Below the pieces are notes generated by a model that worked only from the letters and a program-made list of their open reading frames with translations, made no database searches and was not told the DNA's origin. Source: Bacteriovoracaceae bacterium UBA3083 (GTDB taxonomy: Bacteria; Bdellovibrionota; Bacteriovoracia; Bacteriovoracales; Bacteriovoracaceae). Taken from it: DNA of 64,000 bases. Positions within the stretch are counted from its first letter, which is position 1; every line of letters starts with the position of its first letter. Made by a program: the position numbers and the translations under genes. The stretch covers positions 124,001-188,000 of the forward strand of contig DFBJ01000012.1 of NCBI GenBank assembly GCA_002366565.1, read 5' to 3'. Positions 16,687 to 24,923 of this stretch are shown here, in pieces.

Positions 16687-18210
16687 GTGAGAAACTCAAA
16701 GGTTAAGTTAATTCTTGGCGTAATTGCCTGTTTAAGTGCAGTTGAAGTAAGCGCCAAGAATAGACTTATTATCAAGTACAAATCTTTTATTCAAACTGAA
16801 AATTTTAGATCAAGCCCTCGCTTCGTAAAGAAGAACTTTAACTCAAAGAAAGAAATGAACGAAGAGTATGAGGCATTAAAGAACTCATCTCTTGTTGAGT
16901 ACGTTGAAGTCGATACTCTAATGAAGACACAACAAGTAGATATTTCTTCAACTTCTAATGACTCCAGACTATCTGAGCAATGGGCCTTAGGAAATAGTGA
17001 TGGAGGTATTGAGGCCTTTGAAGCATGGGACTCTTTTAAAGGAAATAGTTCAACAGTTGTTGCTGTTGTTGATACTGGAATTGTAAGTCACAGTGATATT
17101 AATTCTAAAATTCTTCAAGGCTATGACATGGTTAGTGACAGCTCTATGGGGAATGATGGAGATGGAAGAGATAACGATCCTAGTGATCCAGGAGATTGGA
17201 TTAGCTATGGAGATTCTTGTTACCAAGGAGTAACACAGAATTCATCGTGGCACGGAACTCATGTCGCAGGAATCATTGCAGCTCAAAGTAATAACTCTAA
17301 AGGGGTAGCAGGTGTTAATTGGAATGCTAAGATTCTACCAGTAAGAGCACTAGGTAAGTGTGGTGGTTATACTTCTGATATTGCAGATGCCGTGAAGTGG
17401 GCAGCTGGTGTCGCTGTTAGTGGGGCGCCTACAAATACTAATCCCGCCTCAGTTATCAACCTTTCTCTTGGTGGTTCTGGAGCGTGTAGTGCTTATATGC
17501 AAGATGCCATTAATCAAGCTAAAGCTAAGGGGGCTGTTGTTGTTGTCGCTGCTGGTAATAGTAATGCAAATTTAGATGTCTCACAATTTACTCCTGCTAA
17601 TTGTCAGGGAGTTCTTGTCGTTGGATCTAGTACACAGAATGGTTATAAGAGTTCATTTTCAAACTACGGAAAAATTGTAGATGTATCTGCACCAGGTGGA
17701 GGAAATGGTTCTAGCGTAATCAGTCTAGGAAATACAGGAAGTACAACACCTTCAAATGAATCATATGTTTATCAAAGTGGGACAAGTATGTCGGCTCCTC
17801 ATGTTGCGGGCATAGTTTCTTTAATGAAAGGTGTAAACCCAGCTCTATATCCAGATCAACTTATGGCGCTTGTTAAAGAGGCCGCAAAATCATTTCCATG
17901 GTCTAGTGGCTGTGAAGATGATGAGTGTGGAAGTGGGATAGCCTTAGCTTGGAGATCTGTTGAACTCGCTCAATCTGAGAGCCCTGACTCAACCTTTACA
18001 GATGAAGAGGAGGTTAGTTCTGGGACTGCTCCAATAAGTTCTGGTTCAACTATAACAACAAGTACTAACTCTGGTGGTCTATGTGGTAGCGTAGCTTACA
18101 AAGACGGAAGAGATGGCCCAAGTTCTGGTGGTGGTTCACTTTTTATGATTATAGGATTTGTGTTTATTATGATGAGAAGTCTAAAAAAGAAAATGGCAGG
18201 AGTTAGTTAG
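16687..18210 (+). CDS. Exported subtilisin-like serine protease (S8) with C-terminal membrane anchor
   Basis: About 507 residues. The start is placed at GTG 16687, 8 nt after AAGGA; the ATG two codons earlier is too close to it. Signal peptide ends near VEVSA, followed by an inhibitor-type propeptide to about residue 95. Catalytic Asp129 (VVDTG), His189 (HGTHVAG), Ser367 (GTSMSAPHVAG), with oxyanion Asn in AAGNSN. The end holds a Ser/Thr linker, a Gly-rich stretch, one hydrophobic helix and RSLKKK, the layout of GlyGly-CTERM/MYXO-CTERM sorting tails. Probably delivered to the cell surface. A possible sigma-54 promoter precedes it. Confidence 0.93.
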   Translation: MRNSKVKLILGVIACLSAVEVSAKNRLIIKYKSFIQTENFRSSPRFVKKNFNSKKEMNEEYEALKNSSLVEYVEVDTLMKTQQVDISSTSNDSRLSEQWALGNSDGGIEAFEAWDSFKGNSSTVVAVVDTGIVSHSDINSKILQGYDMVSDSSMGNDGDGRDNDPSDPGDWISYGDSCYQGVTQNSSWHGTHVAGIIAAQSNNSKGVAGVNWNAKILPVRALGKCGGYTSDIADAVKWAAGVAVSGAPTNTNPASVINLSLGGSGACSAYMQDAINQAKAKGAVVVVAAGNSNANLDVSQFTPANCQGVLVVGSSTQNGYKSSFSNYGKIVDVSAPGGGNGSSVISLGNTGSTTPSNESYVYQSGTSMSAPHVAGIVSLMKGVNPALYPDQLMALVKEAAKSFPWSSGCEDDECGSGIALAWRSVELAQSESPDSTFTDEEEVSSGTAPISSGSTITTSTNSGGLCGSVAYKDGRDGPSSGGGSLFMIIGFVFIMMRSLKKKMAGVS

Positions 18211-18233
18211 ACTAACCCCTGTATTATAAATAA

Positions 18234-18866
18234 TTATCTACACATTGATTCGTAAGTAACTACTCTGTGAGTGCTTACATTGTTTCCTTGAAATAGTCCT
18301 ACAGACTCAGAAGTAGATGGCTCTAAAACTTTAAGTCTCATCGTAGTGTTCTTTGTTGAGTAATAGAATTCAACATCTCTGTGTCCATAAACAGTTACAG
18401 GCTCTCTAGAACAATGGTTTCTGCAAACTCTACGACCTCTATCATTTACATGACAAACTCTTCTACATCTATTTTCATATCTAGTGTAAGAGCAAGACTC
18501 TCTTTCACGTCTTGAATCACCTCTTGTAACTTCTGAGCTAATTCTTCCATCAAAATCATAAATTTGTTTTACAGTTGATCCTTGAATGAAGAACTCATCG
18601 TTGCTGTCGTTAACGTCTAAATCTTTTGGAAGGTTAATTTTAATTGTTTTACTGATTCCAGAAAGATCAATTTGTAAGTTACCAAATTTAGTGAAATCAA
18701 ATACAGCGCTGTAGTTTTTTTGAGGAACTTTTACACTTACATACTTTCTAGAAAAGATGCTCTTCTTTGTTTTAAAAACTAGGTCTTGCTTTGCTTTGAA
18801 AGTACCTTCTAGGTTGTTACAAGCTCCAAGCCCTAAAGCTAATACTAATAGTAAAATATGTTTCAT
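18234..18866 (-). CDS. Lipoprotein with a twin CX3C Cys/Arg-rich segment
   Basis: 210 residues. Lipobox LGAC with Cys16 after a short hydrophobic segment indicates a lipid-anchored envelope protein. The middle is beta-rich. Around residues 140-170 the sequence is Cys/Arg rich and includes CRRVC, nine residues, then CRNHC, a twin CX3C pattern that could form a disulfide hairpin; another Cys sits next to the C-terminus. No family recognised. Ribosome site GGGAG before the ATG. The coding ends of this gene and the subtilisin are 23 nt apart and convergent. Confidence 0.75.
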   Translation of the reverse strand: MKHILLLVLALGLGACNNLEGTFKAKQDLVFKTKKSIFSRKYVSVKVPQKNYSAVFDFTKFGNLQIDLSGISKTIKINLPKDLDVNDSNDEFFIQGSTVKQIYDFDGRISSEVTRGDSRRERESCSYTRYENRCRRVCHVNDRGRRVCRNHCSREPVTVYGHRDVEFYYSTKNTTMRLKVLEPSTSESVGLFQGNNVSTHRVVTYESMCR

Positions 18867-18974
18867 TCTATTCTCCCTGTGAATATGAAATTAGCGCCAT
18901 CCTATGAAAGTTTTCACAGATAGAAAAGGGGGTAAATAGAATTTATCATGGCGGTGAAACGAGGAATCAGTTAC

Positions 18975-19625
18975 TTATGCAATTTGGTCTAAGTATTGAC
19001 AAGTAATTAAGATCTTTTCGTCTAAAATTTCACAATTATCGACGATACAATTGATGGGTTTTGATGTTTGTTTATACTTTTTGAGCTTTTCAGAGTTTAT
19101 TTGTATGGTTGAATGAATAGGTAACTCCTCTCTTGAGTAGAGAGTTACAATATTTTCATCATACTTAACAATTTGAAAATCATGGATGACATTTGTTATT
19201 TCTAACAATGAAATAAACTCTTTGTTCTTATCTGGGGTAGGGTGACTTGTTATCTCCATAAATTCATAAATTTTCTCAACTAATATATCTATATTTTCAG
19301 ACTTTAAGAAATATTCACTAGCTCCTAATTTAAAAGCAGTCTCTATTTCAAGAAGATCATTTTTCCCACTGAGTACACATATTTTAAAATTTGTTTTTAG
19401 CTTGTGATCTTTTAAAGTTGATAGGAACTCAAGGCCACTAAGGTTAGGCATCATTAAATCTATAATAATAAGATCTATCTCTGAGTAACTTCTTAGTACG
19501 AATTGAAAAGCTTCTTCTGATTGAAGAAAGGTTTTAACATTGAAGCCTTCTTTAGTTAATTTCGACTTCAGTAAGGCAGTATAGTCTTCACTATCATCTA
19601 CTATTACAACACTTTTGCCATTCAT
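18975..19625 (-). CDS. Response regulator with C-terminal PilZ-like domain
   Basis: 216 residues from the ATG at 19625 (GGGAG 5 nt upstream). Receiver domain at about 1-125 with the acidic pair DD at 10-11, phospho-acceptor Asp56 in IIIDLMMP, and Ser/Lys of the switch (LSGK, then LKS). The remaining 90 residues, starting 'LEITNVIHDFQIVKYDENIV', look like a degenerate PilZ-type beta barrel without a visible RxxxR...D/NxSxxG c-di-GMP motif, so the output is uncertain. Lies just downstream of an OmpR-type regulator on the same strand; no histidine kinase is present nearby. Confidence 0.8.
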   Translation of the reverse strand: MNGKSVVIVDDSEDYTALLKSKLTKEGFNVKTFLQSEEAFQFVLRSYSEIDLIIIDLMMPNLSGLEFLSTLKDHKLKTNFKICVLSGKNDLLEIETAFKLGASEYFLKSENIDILVEKIYEFMEITSHPTPDKNKEFISLLEITNVIHDFQIVKYDENIVTLYSREELPIHSTIQINSEKLKKYKQTSKPINCIVDNCEILDEKILITCQYLDQIA

Positions 19626-19710
19626 ACATACTCCCATTAGAGGTATTAGTACTATTTAAACGTATTATCCGTGCAAAAATATGAAGCAACAGTGAGTTTC
19701 TATTCATCAT

Positions 19711-20394
19711 TTATGCCGCGGCAATAATCTTGTAACCCTCGCCGTAGACTGATTTAATTTGAAAGTTTGATCTTTTAATCTTTCTTCTTAACGCAGAAAT
19801 ATAGGTATCAATCATTCTATCATTCGCTGAAAAATTTCCAGGAGCAATGTGATTTAATATTTTTTCACGACTTAACACTCTGTTTGTATTCTTAAGTAAG
19901 AGGTGAATGATTTTAAATTCACTACTTGTGAAGTGAACTCTTTCTCCGATAACAACCACTTCTTGTGAAGGTATATTTAGTGTTATGTCTTCATAGTTTT
20001 GAATTTCATTCTGATCTGTTTTAGAGATATTAGTTAGGACAGAATTCAATACCTCTTTAAGTTCTTCTGCCTCAAAAGGTTTTTCAATATATTGAATAGC
20101 TCCAAGCTTATAACCTGTGACTCTACTATTGCTTCCAGTTTTTGAAGAAAGGAATATTATCGGGGTATTTTTGATTTCATCTCGAGACTTTATCTGGCTA
20201 CAAATTTCATAGCCGCTTGTATCTGGCATCATTATGTCTAATAGAATTAAATCTGGTGAGAATTCAATAGCCTTCGTGAGTGCTTCTTCACTATTTTCGG
20301 CCATCTCAAGAATATACTTATCACCAAGAATTTTCTGGACTAAAATTCTGATTTCTTCACTATCATCAACGACAAGAATCTTAGATTTCATCAT
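19711..20394 (-). CDS. OmpR/PhoB-family response regulator
   Basis: 227 residues. Receiver domain with Asp10-Asp11, phospho-acceptor Asp53 (LLDIMMPD), Ser in FLSSK and Lys in EKPF. The C-terminal winged helix (about 130-227) has 'FTSSEFKIIHLLLKNTNRVLS' and ends 'SVYGEGYKI', typical of OmpR/PhoB DNA-binding domains. It should bind DNA as a phosphorylation-dependent transcription factor. No cognate kinase is adjacent, so it is an orphan here, followed 85 nt later by a second response regulator. Start supported by GAGG. Confidence 0.92.
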   Translation of the reverse strand: MMKSKILVVDDSEEIRILVQKILGDKYILEMAENSEEALTKAIEFSPDLILLDIMMPDTSGYEICSQIKSRDEIKNTPIIFLSSKTGSNSRVTGYKLGAIQYIEKPFEAEELKEVLNSVLTNISKTDQNEIQNYEDITLNIPSQEVVVIGERVHFTSSEFKIIHLLLKNTNRVLSREKILNHIAPGNFSANDRMIDTYISALRRKIKRSNFQIKSVYGEGYKIIAAA

Positions 20395-20521
20395 ATTTGC
20401 CTCACTATTTATTGATATTAAATATATTTTATTCCTTATTTAGGAAAAGTGAACCTATAATTTATCTAAAGATTTTTTATTGGGTAAATGTCTGTATTTA
20501 CGTAGAGTTGTCCTCTGTTAG

Positions 20522-21469
20522 CTAGTTCACACCAGCTTTTAATTCCTCTCCATTTAGTCCATTGAGTATATTTGTTGCCACTAATAGGCTCATTTCTTCT
20601 CTGGCAGTAATTGTTGCTGAGCCAATATGTGGGGTAATCGTAATGTTTGGAAGTTCAAGTATTTTTGATTTTGGGTTCATTGGCTCTGGATTTGTGACAT
20701 CAAGACCTGCTCCCCAAATGATTTTCTCTCTAAGGGCAAGTTCTAGGTCTGCTTCATTATGAACTTGTCCTCTTGAGGTATTGATAAATATAGATGTCTC
20801 TTTCATTTTCTTGAAAGCTTCAATATCAAATAATTCTTTGGTTTCATTATTTAGGTCACAATGAACACTAATGACATCACTTTGATCTAGTAAGTCTTCA
20901 AAGCTCACTTTAGTTGCTTGAAAGTTATCCTTTTCAGTTCTTGCGCAGTAAATGACATTCATTCCAAAGGCGAGTCGACAAGTATTAGCAAAACATTGTC
21001 CAATACGCCCAGCTCCAAAAATCCCAAGTGTTTTTCCTCTTAAGCTCTGACCTAGAAAGCCTTTTGGTTCCCATCCTGTCCAATGTCCATCTTTTATTGA
21101 TTGAAAAGACTCAGATGTTTTTCTTGATACGTCCATAAGAAGTGCTAGTGCCATATCTGCAGTGGCCTCAGTAAGAACATCAGGTGTGTTTCCAACCTTT
21201 ATTCCATGCTCTGTTGCAGCTTCAACATCTATATTGTTAAAGCCTACAGCGTAGTTTGCAATTACCTTTAGATGGTTATTTTCTTTTATAAATTCTCTAT
21301 CAATTTGATTGCTAAGCATTGTGATGAGCGCATCCGATGTTTTAGCTTTCTCGTATAAAGTCTCTTTTGAGATAGGAGTATTTTCTTCGTAAACTTCTAC
21401 TGTATGTCCCTGCTCTTTTAAGAGAGTGATTCCACTTGGTAGTATTGATTTTGTAATAAAGATTTTCAT
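20522..21469 (-). CDS. D-2-hydroxyacid dehydrogenase (glyoxylate/hydroxypyruvate reductase type)
   Basis: 315 residues. NAD(P)-binding Rossmann motif GAGRIGQ around 152-158; catalytic Arg233 (NTSRGQ), Glu262 (NPEP) and His281 (TPHIGSAT). The substrate-side sequence 'VIANYAVGFNNID' and the GWEPKGFLG loop resemble glyoxylate/hydroxypyruvate or D-glycerate dehydrogenases rather than lactate dehydrogenase. It would reduce a small 2-oxoacid in the cytoplasm. Ribosome site TAGGAG. Single gene, not obviously linked to the regulators next to it. Confidence 0.9.
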   Translation of the reverse strand: MKIFITKSILPSGITLLKEQGHTVEVYEENTPISKETLYEKAKTSDALITMLSNQIDREFIKENNHLKVIANYAVGFNNIDVEAATEHGIKVGNTPDVLTEATADMALALLMDVSRKTSESFQSIKDGHWTGWEPKGFLGQSLRGKTLGIFGAGRIGQCFANTCRLAFGMNVIYCARTEKDNFQATKVSFEDLLDQSDVISVHCDLNNETKELFDIEAFKKMKETSIFINTSRGQVHNEADLELALREKIIWGAGLDVTNPEPMNPKSKILELPNITITPHIGSATITAREEMSLLVATNILNGLNGEELKAGVN

Positions 21470-21709
21470 TTAAACTCCTATTTTCTTAAGCACTAAGGGC
21501 CATAACTACAATACAATTTAAGCATTATATAAGAACTAGTCTAGTTCTAGATTTAGCTTGTTCAAGAGGTGGTAAATGACGTCGAAGTAATACTGGACGT
21601 AGAATAGGAGTTAGCTATGTATAAAATGTTCACTTTAAATGTCTTAAGTTGCCACAAGCATTGATGTCAAATACATATGTATCTTTGTATAAACTTCAAT
21701 TAGGTTAAA

Positions 21710-22396
21710 ATGTTTTATAAGCTCATATGCTCTCTTTCTTTTGTTTTCATCTTAAGTGCTTCGTACACACAAGCTTCTCAGTTTGCTCTATCAGAAGGTA
21801 TTGTTGAAGGTCATAAAGAAGAAGTTATTGAATATACTCATAACTGGAAGAAAGTACGTAAACTATCTCCTGATGTTAGAAAAGTACTAGGCCTATCATT
21901 TTCCGATAGAAAACTAGATGTTCTAGAAGCACGCTTTGTCTTTTACATTCAGGGTGATGCATTTAAATATAATAATGACTTCTATTCTAGAAGAGCTACT
22001 CTTGAGGGTTTTTCTGGAATGAGACATTACCCAATTGCTTTTAATAAATATCTAGTTCAAGACTCCAATATGGGGATAGACCTCAGCGCAGAAGTTACAC
22101 TCGAGTATGATTTAGATTACTCCTTACTAAAAAGTGCATTTAATTATAGGTCTAATAAAGAAGAATCATTTGTTGTTCACCAAAAAGGTAGAAAATTTAA
22201 TAGAATCTTAAAAAGTACTGATATCATTTCTCATGTTCAACAAGATGGAGATTATGTGAAAGTGACTATAGATAGTTATGCTGTCCTCTTGAAAAAAGGA
22301 GCATCTCGCTACCTATCTTATGCCATAAAGAAGTTCATGGTTAAGAAAATGAAAAAGCAGATAGTGCAAGCTCCTCTTGTATATTTGAATTACTAG
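21710..22396 (+). CDS. Exported protein, first of a tandem paralogous pair
   Basis: 228 residues with signal peptide ending near SYTQAS. Same length and clearly homologous along its whole length to the next gene (22559-23245): shared segments include RFVFYI, SGM.H, MGI, FNY, HQK.R.F, STDI, QDGD.VKVT.DS. The family is not recognised; the mature protein has no Cys and alternates strands with amphipathic helices. A TTAGG ribosome site is weak. The pair stands between a dehydrogenase and a subtilisin gene. Confidence 0.75.
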   Translation: MFYKLICSLSFVFILSASYTQASQFALSEGIVEGHKEEVIEYTHNWKKVRKLSPDVRKVLGLSFSDRKLDVLEARFVFYIQGDAFKYNNDFYSRRATLEGFSGMRHYPIAFNKYLVQDSNMGIDLSAEVTLEYDLDYSLLKSAFNYRSNKEESFVVHQKGRKFNRILKSTDIISHVQQDGDYVKVTIDSYAVLLKKGASRYLSYAIKKFMVKKMKKQIVQAPLVYLNY

Positions 22397-22558
22397 CTCG
22401 ACTACACCTCCTAATATTAAATATATAGCTCTTTTTCTTAAAATATGGATCTAGATACTTTCCTGAATGTATAGAATTTACTTAAATTCGCTGTATTGGT
22501 TGTGACGCTACGCGAGGTAATGTACTTTATCACCTCACTATATAGAAATAGGATTTAA

Positions 22559-23245
22559 ATGAACTATAGATCTCTACTTATGACTGCTTTATTGCTTTTA
22601 TTAAGTGTCACTCATACTTATGCGTCCAATTACTCTCTGACTAAGAGAGATATAAGTAAATTTGATGAGAGAAAGATATCTTATTCATATGAATGGAATA
22701 AAGTTAAAAATATAGATCATAACTTAAAGGATATATTGAACCTGTCTTCAAAAGATAATCACCTTAGAATTCTTAGTGCACGCTTCGTTTTTTATATCCC
22801 TGGTAGTATTGAGAGTTTCGATTCTAGCTTTTATTTAAAAAAGAAAACTCTAGATGATCTTTCCGGAATGACTCACAAGAAGGTTGGAAATAATAAATAT
22901 AAAGTTAAAGAATCAAAGATGGGAATTACAATTAATGCTGAAGTTGATTTAGTTTTCAATGTAGACTACGACCAGTACCAAAGAGAGTTCAATTATAATG
23001 AGACTTCTTTTGAAGGATTTATCTCTCATCAAAAGGCGAGAAGATTCAGTAATTACTTTCGAAGTACTGATATCGTTACTCACCTAGCCCAAGATGGTGA
23101 CTTTGTGAAGGTAACAATGGACAGTTTTGCGACGCTTGGAACAAAGGCCAGTAAAGTGTTTTATTTCCACGCTATTAAAGGTCTCATAGTTAATGAGATA
23201 AAGTCCAAAGCGCTAGATGTACCACTGGTCTATTTAAGAAAGTAA
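22559..23245 (+). CDS. Exported protein, second of a tandem paralogous pair
   Basis: 228 residues, signal peptide MNYRSLLMTALLLLLSVTHTYAS. Homologous to the preceding gene throughout, about 40% identical by eye, so an old tandem duplication. The best conserved block lies in the C-terminal half (HQKARRFSNYFRSTDIVTH and QDGDFVKVTMDS). No known family. The gene has its own AGGA ribosome site and 160 nt of upstream DNA holding the 9-mer TGACGCTAC (22503-22511), so it may be transcribed separately. Confidence 0.75.
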   Translation: MNYRSLLMTALLLLLSVTHTYASNYSLTKRDISKFDERKISYSYEWNKVKNIDHNLKDILNLSSKDNHLRILSARFVFYIPGSIESFDSSFYLKKKTLDDLSGMTHKKVGNNKYKVKESKMGITINAEVDLVFNVDYDQYQREFNYNETSFEGFISHQKARRFSNYFRSTDIVTHLAQDGDFVKVTMDSFATLGTKASKVFYFHAIKGLIVNEIKSKALDVPLVYLRK

Positions 23246-23432
23246 CATATTCACTCAAGTGCTGCACTCTGTTGGCCTTGATAAGACTCTCTTCCACATT
23301 CATATGACAGCAAATGAAAGTTTTTTTAACGAGACTCTAAGTCATTTATTTTTAATACTAATAAGGTTAAATTTGTTTATTAAAAAATTATCACGAATTT
23401 AGATAATTTCATGTTCCTACAAGGAGGTTCGC

Positions 23433-24776
23433 ATGAAGAGATTGGCCCTAGGATTTGGTCTATTATTTTCTGCTACTACATTAGCATCAACTGTTGCCAT
23501 TATTGATTCTGGTACAGATATGAAACACAAAGATATTGCTCCAAAAGCTTGGATCAATTCTGTTGAGATCCCTAATAATAACAGAGACGAAGATAGAAAT
23601 GGTTATCAAGATGATATCTATGGTTGGAACTTTGCTGAAAGCAATAACCAAGTTATAGACTATAAGTATTTAGGTACTTTAAACGAAGACATTAGAAGAT
23701 TCTTTGTTATTCAAGAAAAAAGTATGAGAGGAACAGCTACTGAAGAAGAAGTTCTTTGGGTAAGAAAAATGGTTCAAGATGAAGCTTTCATCAAGAGAAT
23801 TTCTATCTATGGTAACTTCATGCACGGAACTCACGTAGCTGGGATCGCTGTTAAGAAGGCAGATGACGCTAAAGTTCTTGCTGTTAAATTAATTCCTACT
23901 GAAGTTAAGCTTCCAGGACAAGATAAGATTAATAAGAAAGATAGCTTTCCTCTTAAGATGTTTAAGAAAGGTCTAGAGCTTCTAGCTAAGCAACAAGCAA
24001 CTATGATGGAAGAGATTGGTTACTACGTTGATGGACACAAAGCAGATGTTGCTAACGGTTCATTTGGAACTGGTTACCCTCAGGCGATGCAAATCACAGC
24101 TATGCTTTATAAGACTCTTTTTAGAAAAGATCCAACTCCAGAGTTGAATCATGATTTAAGTATTGTTTTTCTAGAAGCTGCAGTTAGAGAGAACGCAAGA
24201 CTAGTTGAAGTTGCTCCAAACACTTTATTTGTATTTGCTGCAGGTAACGATGGACTTAACAATGATAAGTTCCCAACTTCTCCAACAAATATCAAAGGTG
24301 ACAATGTAATTTCTGTTGCTGCAACTATGGGAAGATTAGCGATTGCTCCTTTTTCTAACTACGGTAAGGAAATGGTTGATGTAGCTGCTCCTGGTGTAGG
24401 AATCCTTTCAACTGCTCCAGGTGATGAGTATGTTAAGGTTTCTGGTACTTCTCAAGCTGCTCCATTTGTTGCAAATATCGCTGCTAGAGTTAAAGATGCT
24501 AACCCATCTCTTTCTCCCGGAGACATTAAGAAAATTATCATGGGAACAGTAGATTATAAGAACTACTTAACTGATAAAGTTCTAACTGGTGGACTTGTTA
24601 ATACTGGTCGTGCTGTTCAAGCTGGTATTCTATCAAATACTAGAGGTGTAACAGAAGCAATTGAAACTTCTAGAGTTAACGTTGCTGACGTTGCTGTTGA
24701 AGGAAGCCTAAAGTCTCTTCCAATGATGGGACAGGAAAGCTTTGTTCTTCCACTACCATCAATGTTTAAATTCTAA
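23433..24776 (+). CDS. Exported subtilisin-like serine protease (S8)
   Basis: 447 residues. A short signal peptide (MKRLALGFGLLFSATTLAS) leads directly into the catalytic domain with no propeptide: Asp25 in IIDSGTD, His131 in HGTHVAG, Ser340 in SGTSQAAP, oxyanion Asn in AAGND. Between Asp and His, and between His and the NGSFGTG substrate strand, there are long charged insertions, so the domain is larger than subtilisin's. The final 60 residues are a separate tail. Perfect AAGGAGG ribosome site and a strong terminator suggest high expression as a single unit. Confidence 0.92.
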   Translation: MKRLALGFGLLFSATTLASTVAIIDSGTDMKHKDIAPKAWINSVEIPNNNRDEDRNGYQDDIYGWNFAESNNQVIDYKYLGTLNEDIRRFFVIQEKSMRGTATEEEVLWVRKMVQDEAFIKRISIYGNFMHGTHVAGIAVKKADDAKVLAVKLIPTEVKLPGQDKINKKDSFPLKMFKKGLELLAKQQATMMEEIGYYVDGHKADVANGSFGTGYPQAMQITAMLYKTLFRKDPTPELNHDLSIVFLEAAVRENARLVEVAPNTLFVFAAGNDGLNNDKFPTSPTNIKGDNVISVAATMGRLAIAPFSNYGKEMVDVAAPGVGILSTAPGDEYVKVSGTSQAAPFVANIAARVKDANPSLSPGDIKKIIMGTVDYKNYLTDKVLTGGLVNTGRAVQAGILSNTRGVTEAIETSRVNVADVAVEGSLKSLPMMGQESFVLPLPSMFKF

Positions 24777-24788
24777 TTATTTGATTAT

Positions 24789-24815
24789 AAGGGAGGAGGT
24801 CTTCCTCCCTTTTTC
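24789..24815 (+). terminator. Rho-independent terminator
   Basis: AAGGGAGGA (24789-24797) pairs with TCCTCCCTT (24803-24811), loop of five, then three T. Ends the second subtilisin gene. Confidence 0.9.
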
Positions 24816-24923
24816 AGTAGGTTACCGCTTCTACTTCTCCATTTTTCACTTACTTGTCACAAATAGACCTAGTTTCTCGTAATGGTGAGTAGTACACCCC
24901 CTATACATAAAAGAGATTATTAT

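Noticed and set aside
24780..24923. Metal-responsive operator (CueR or CopY type) before the Cus operon
   Set aside because: No palindrome of either type could be found between the terminator and the first gene.
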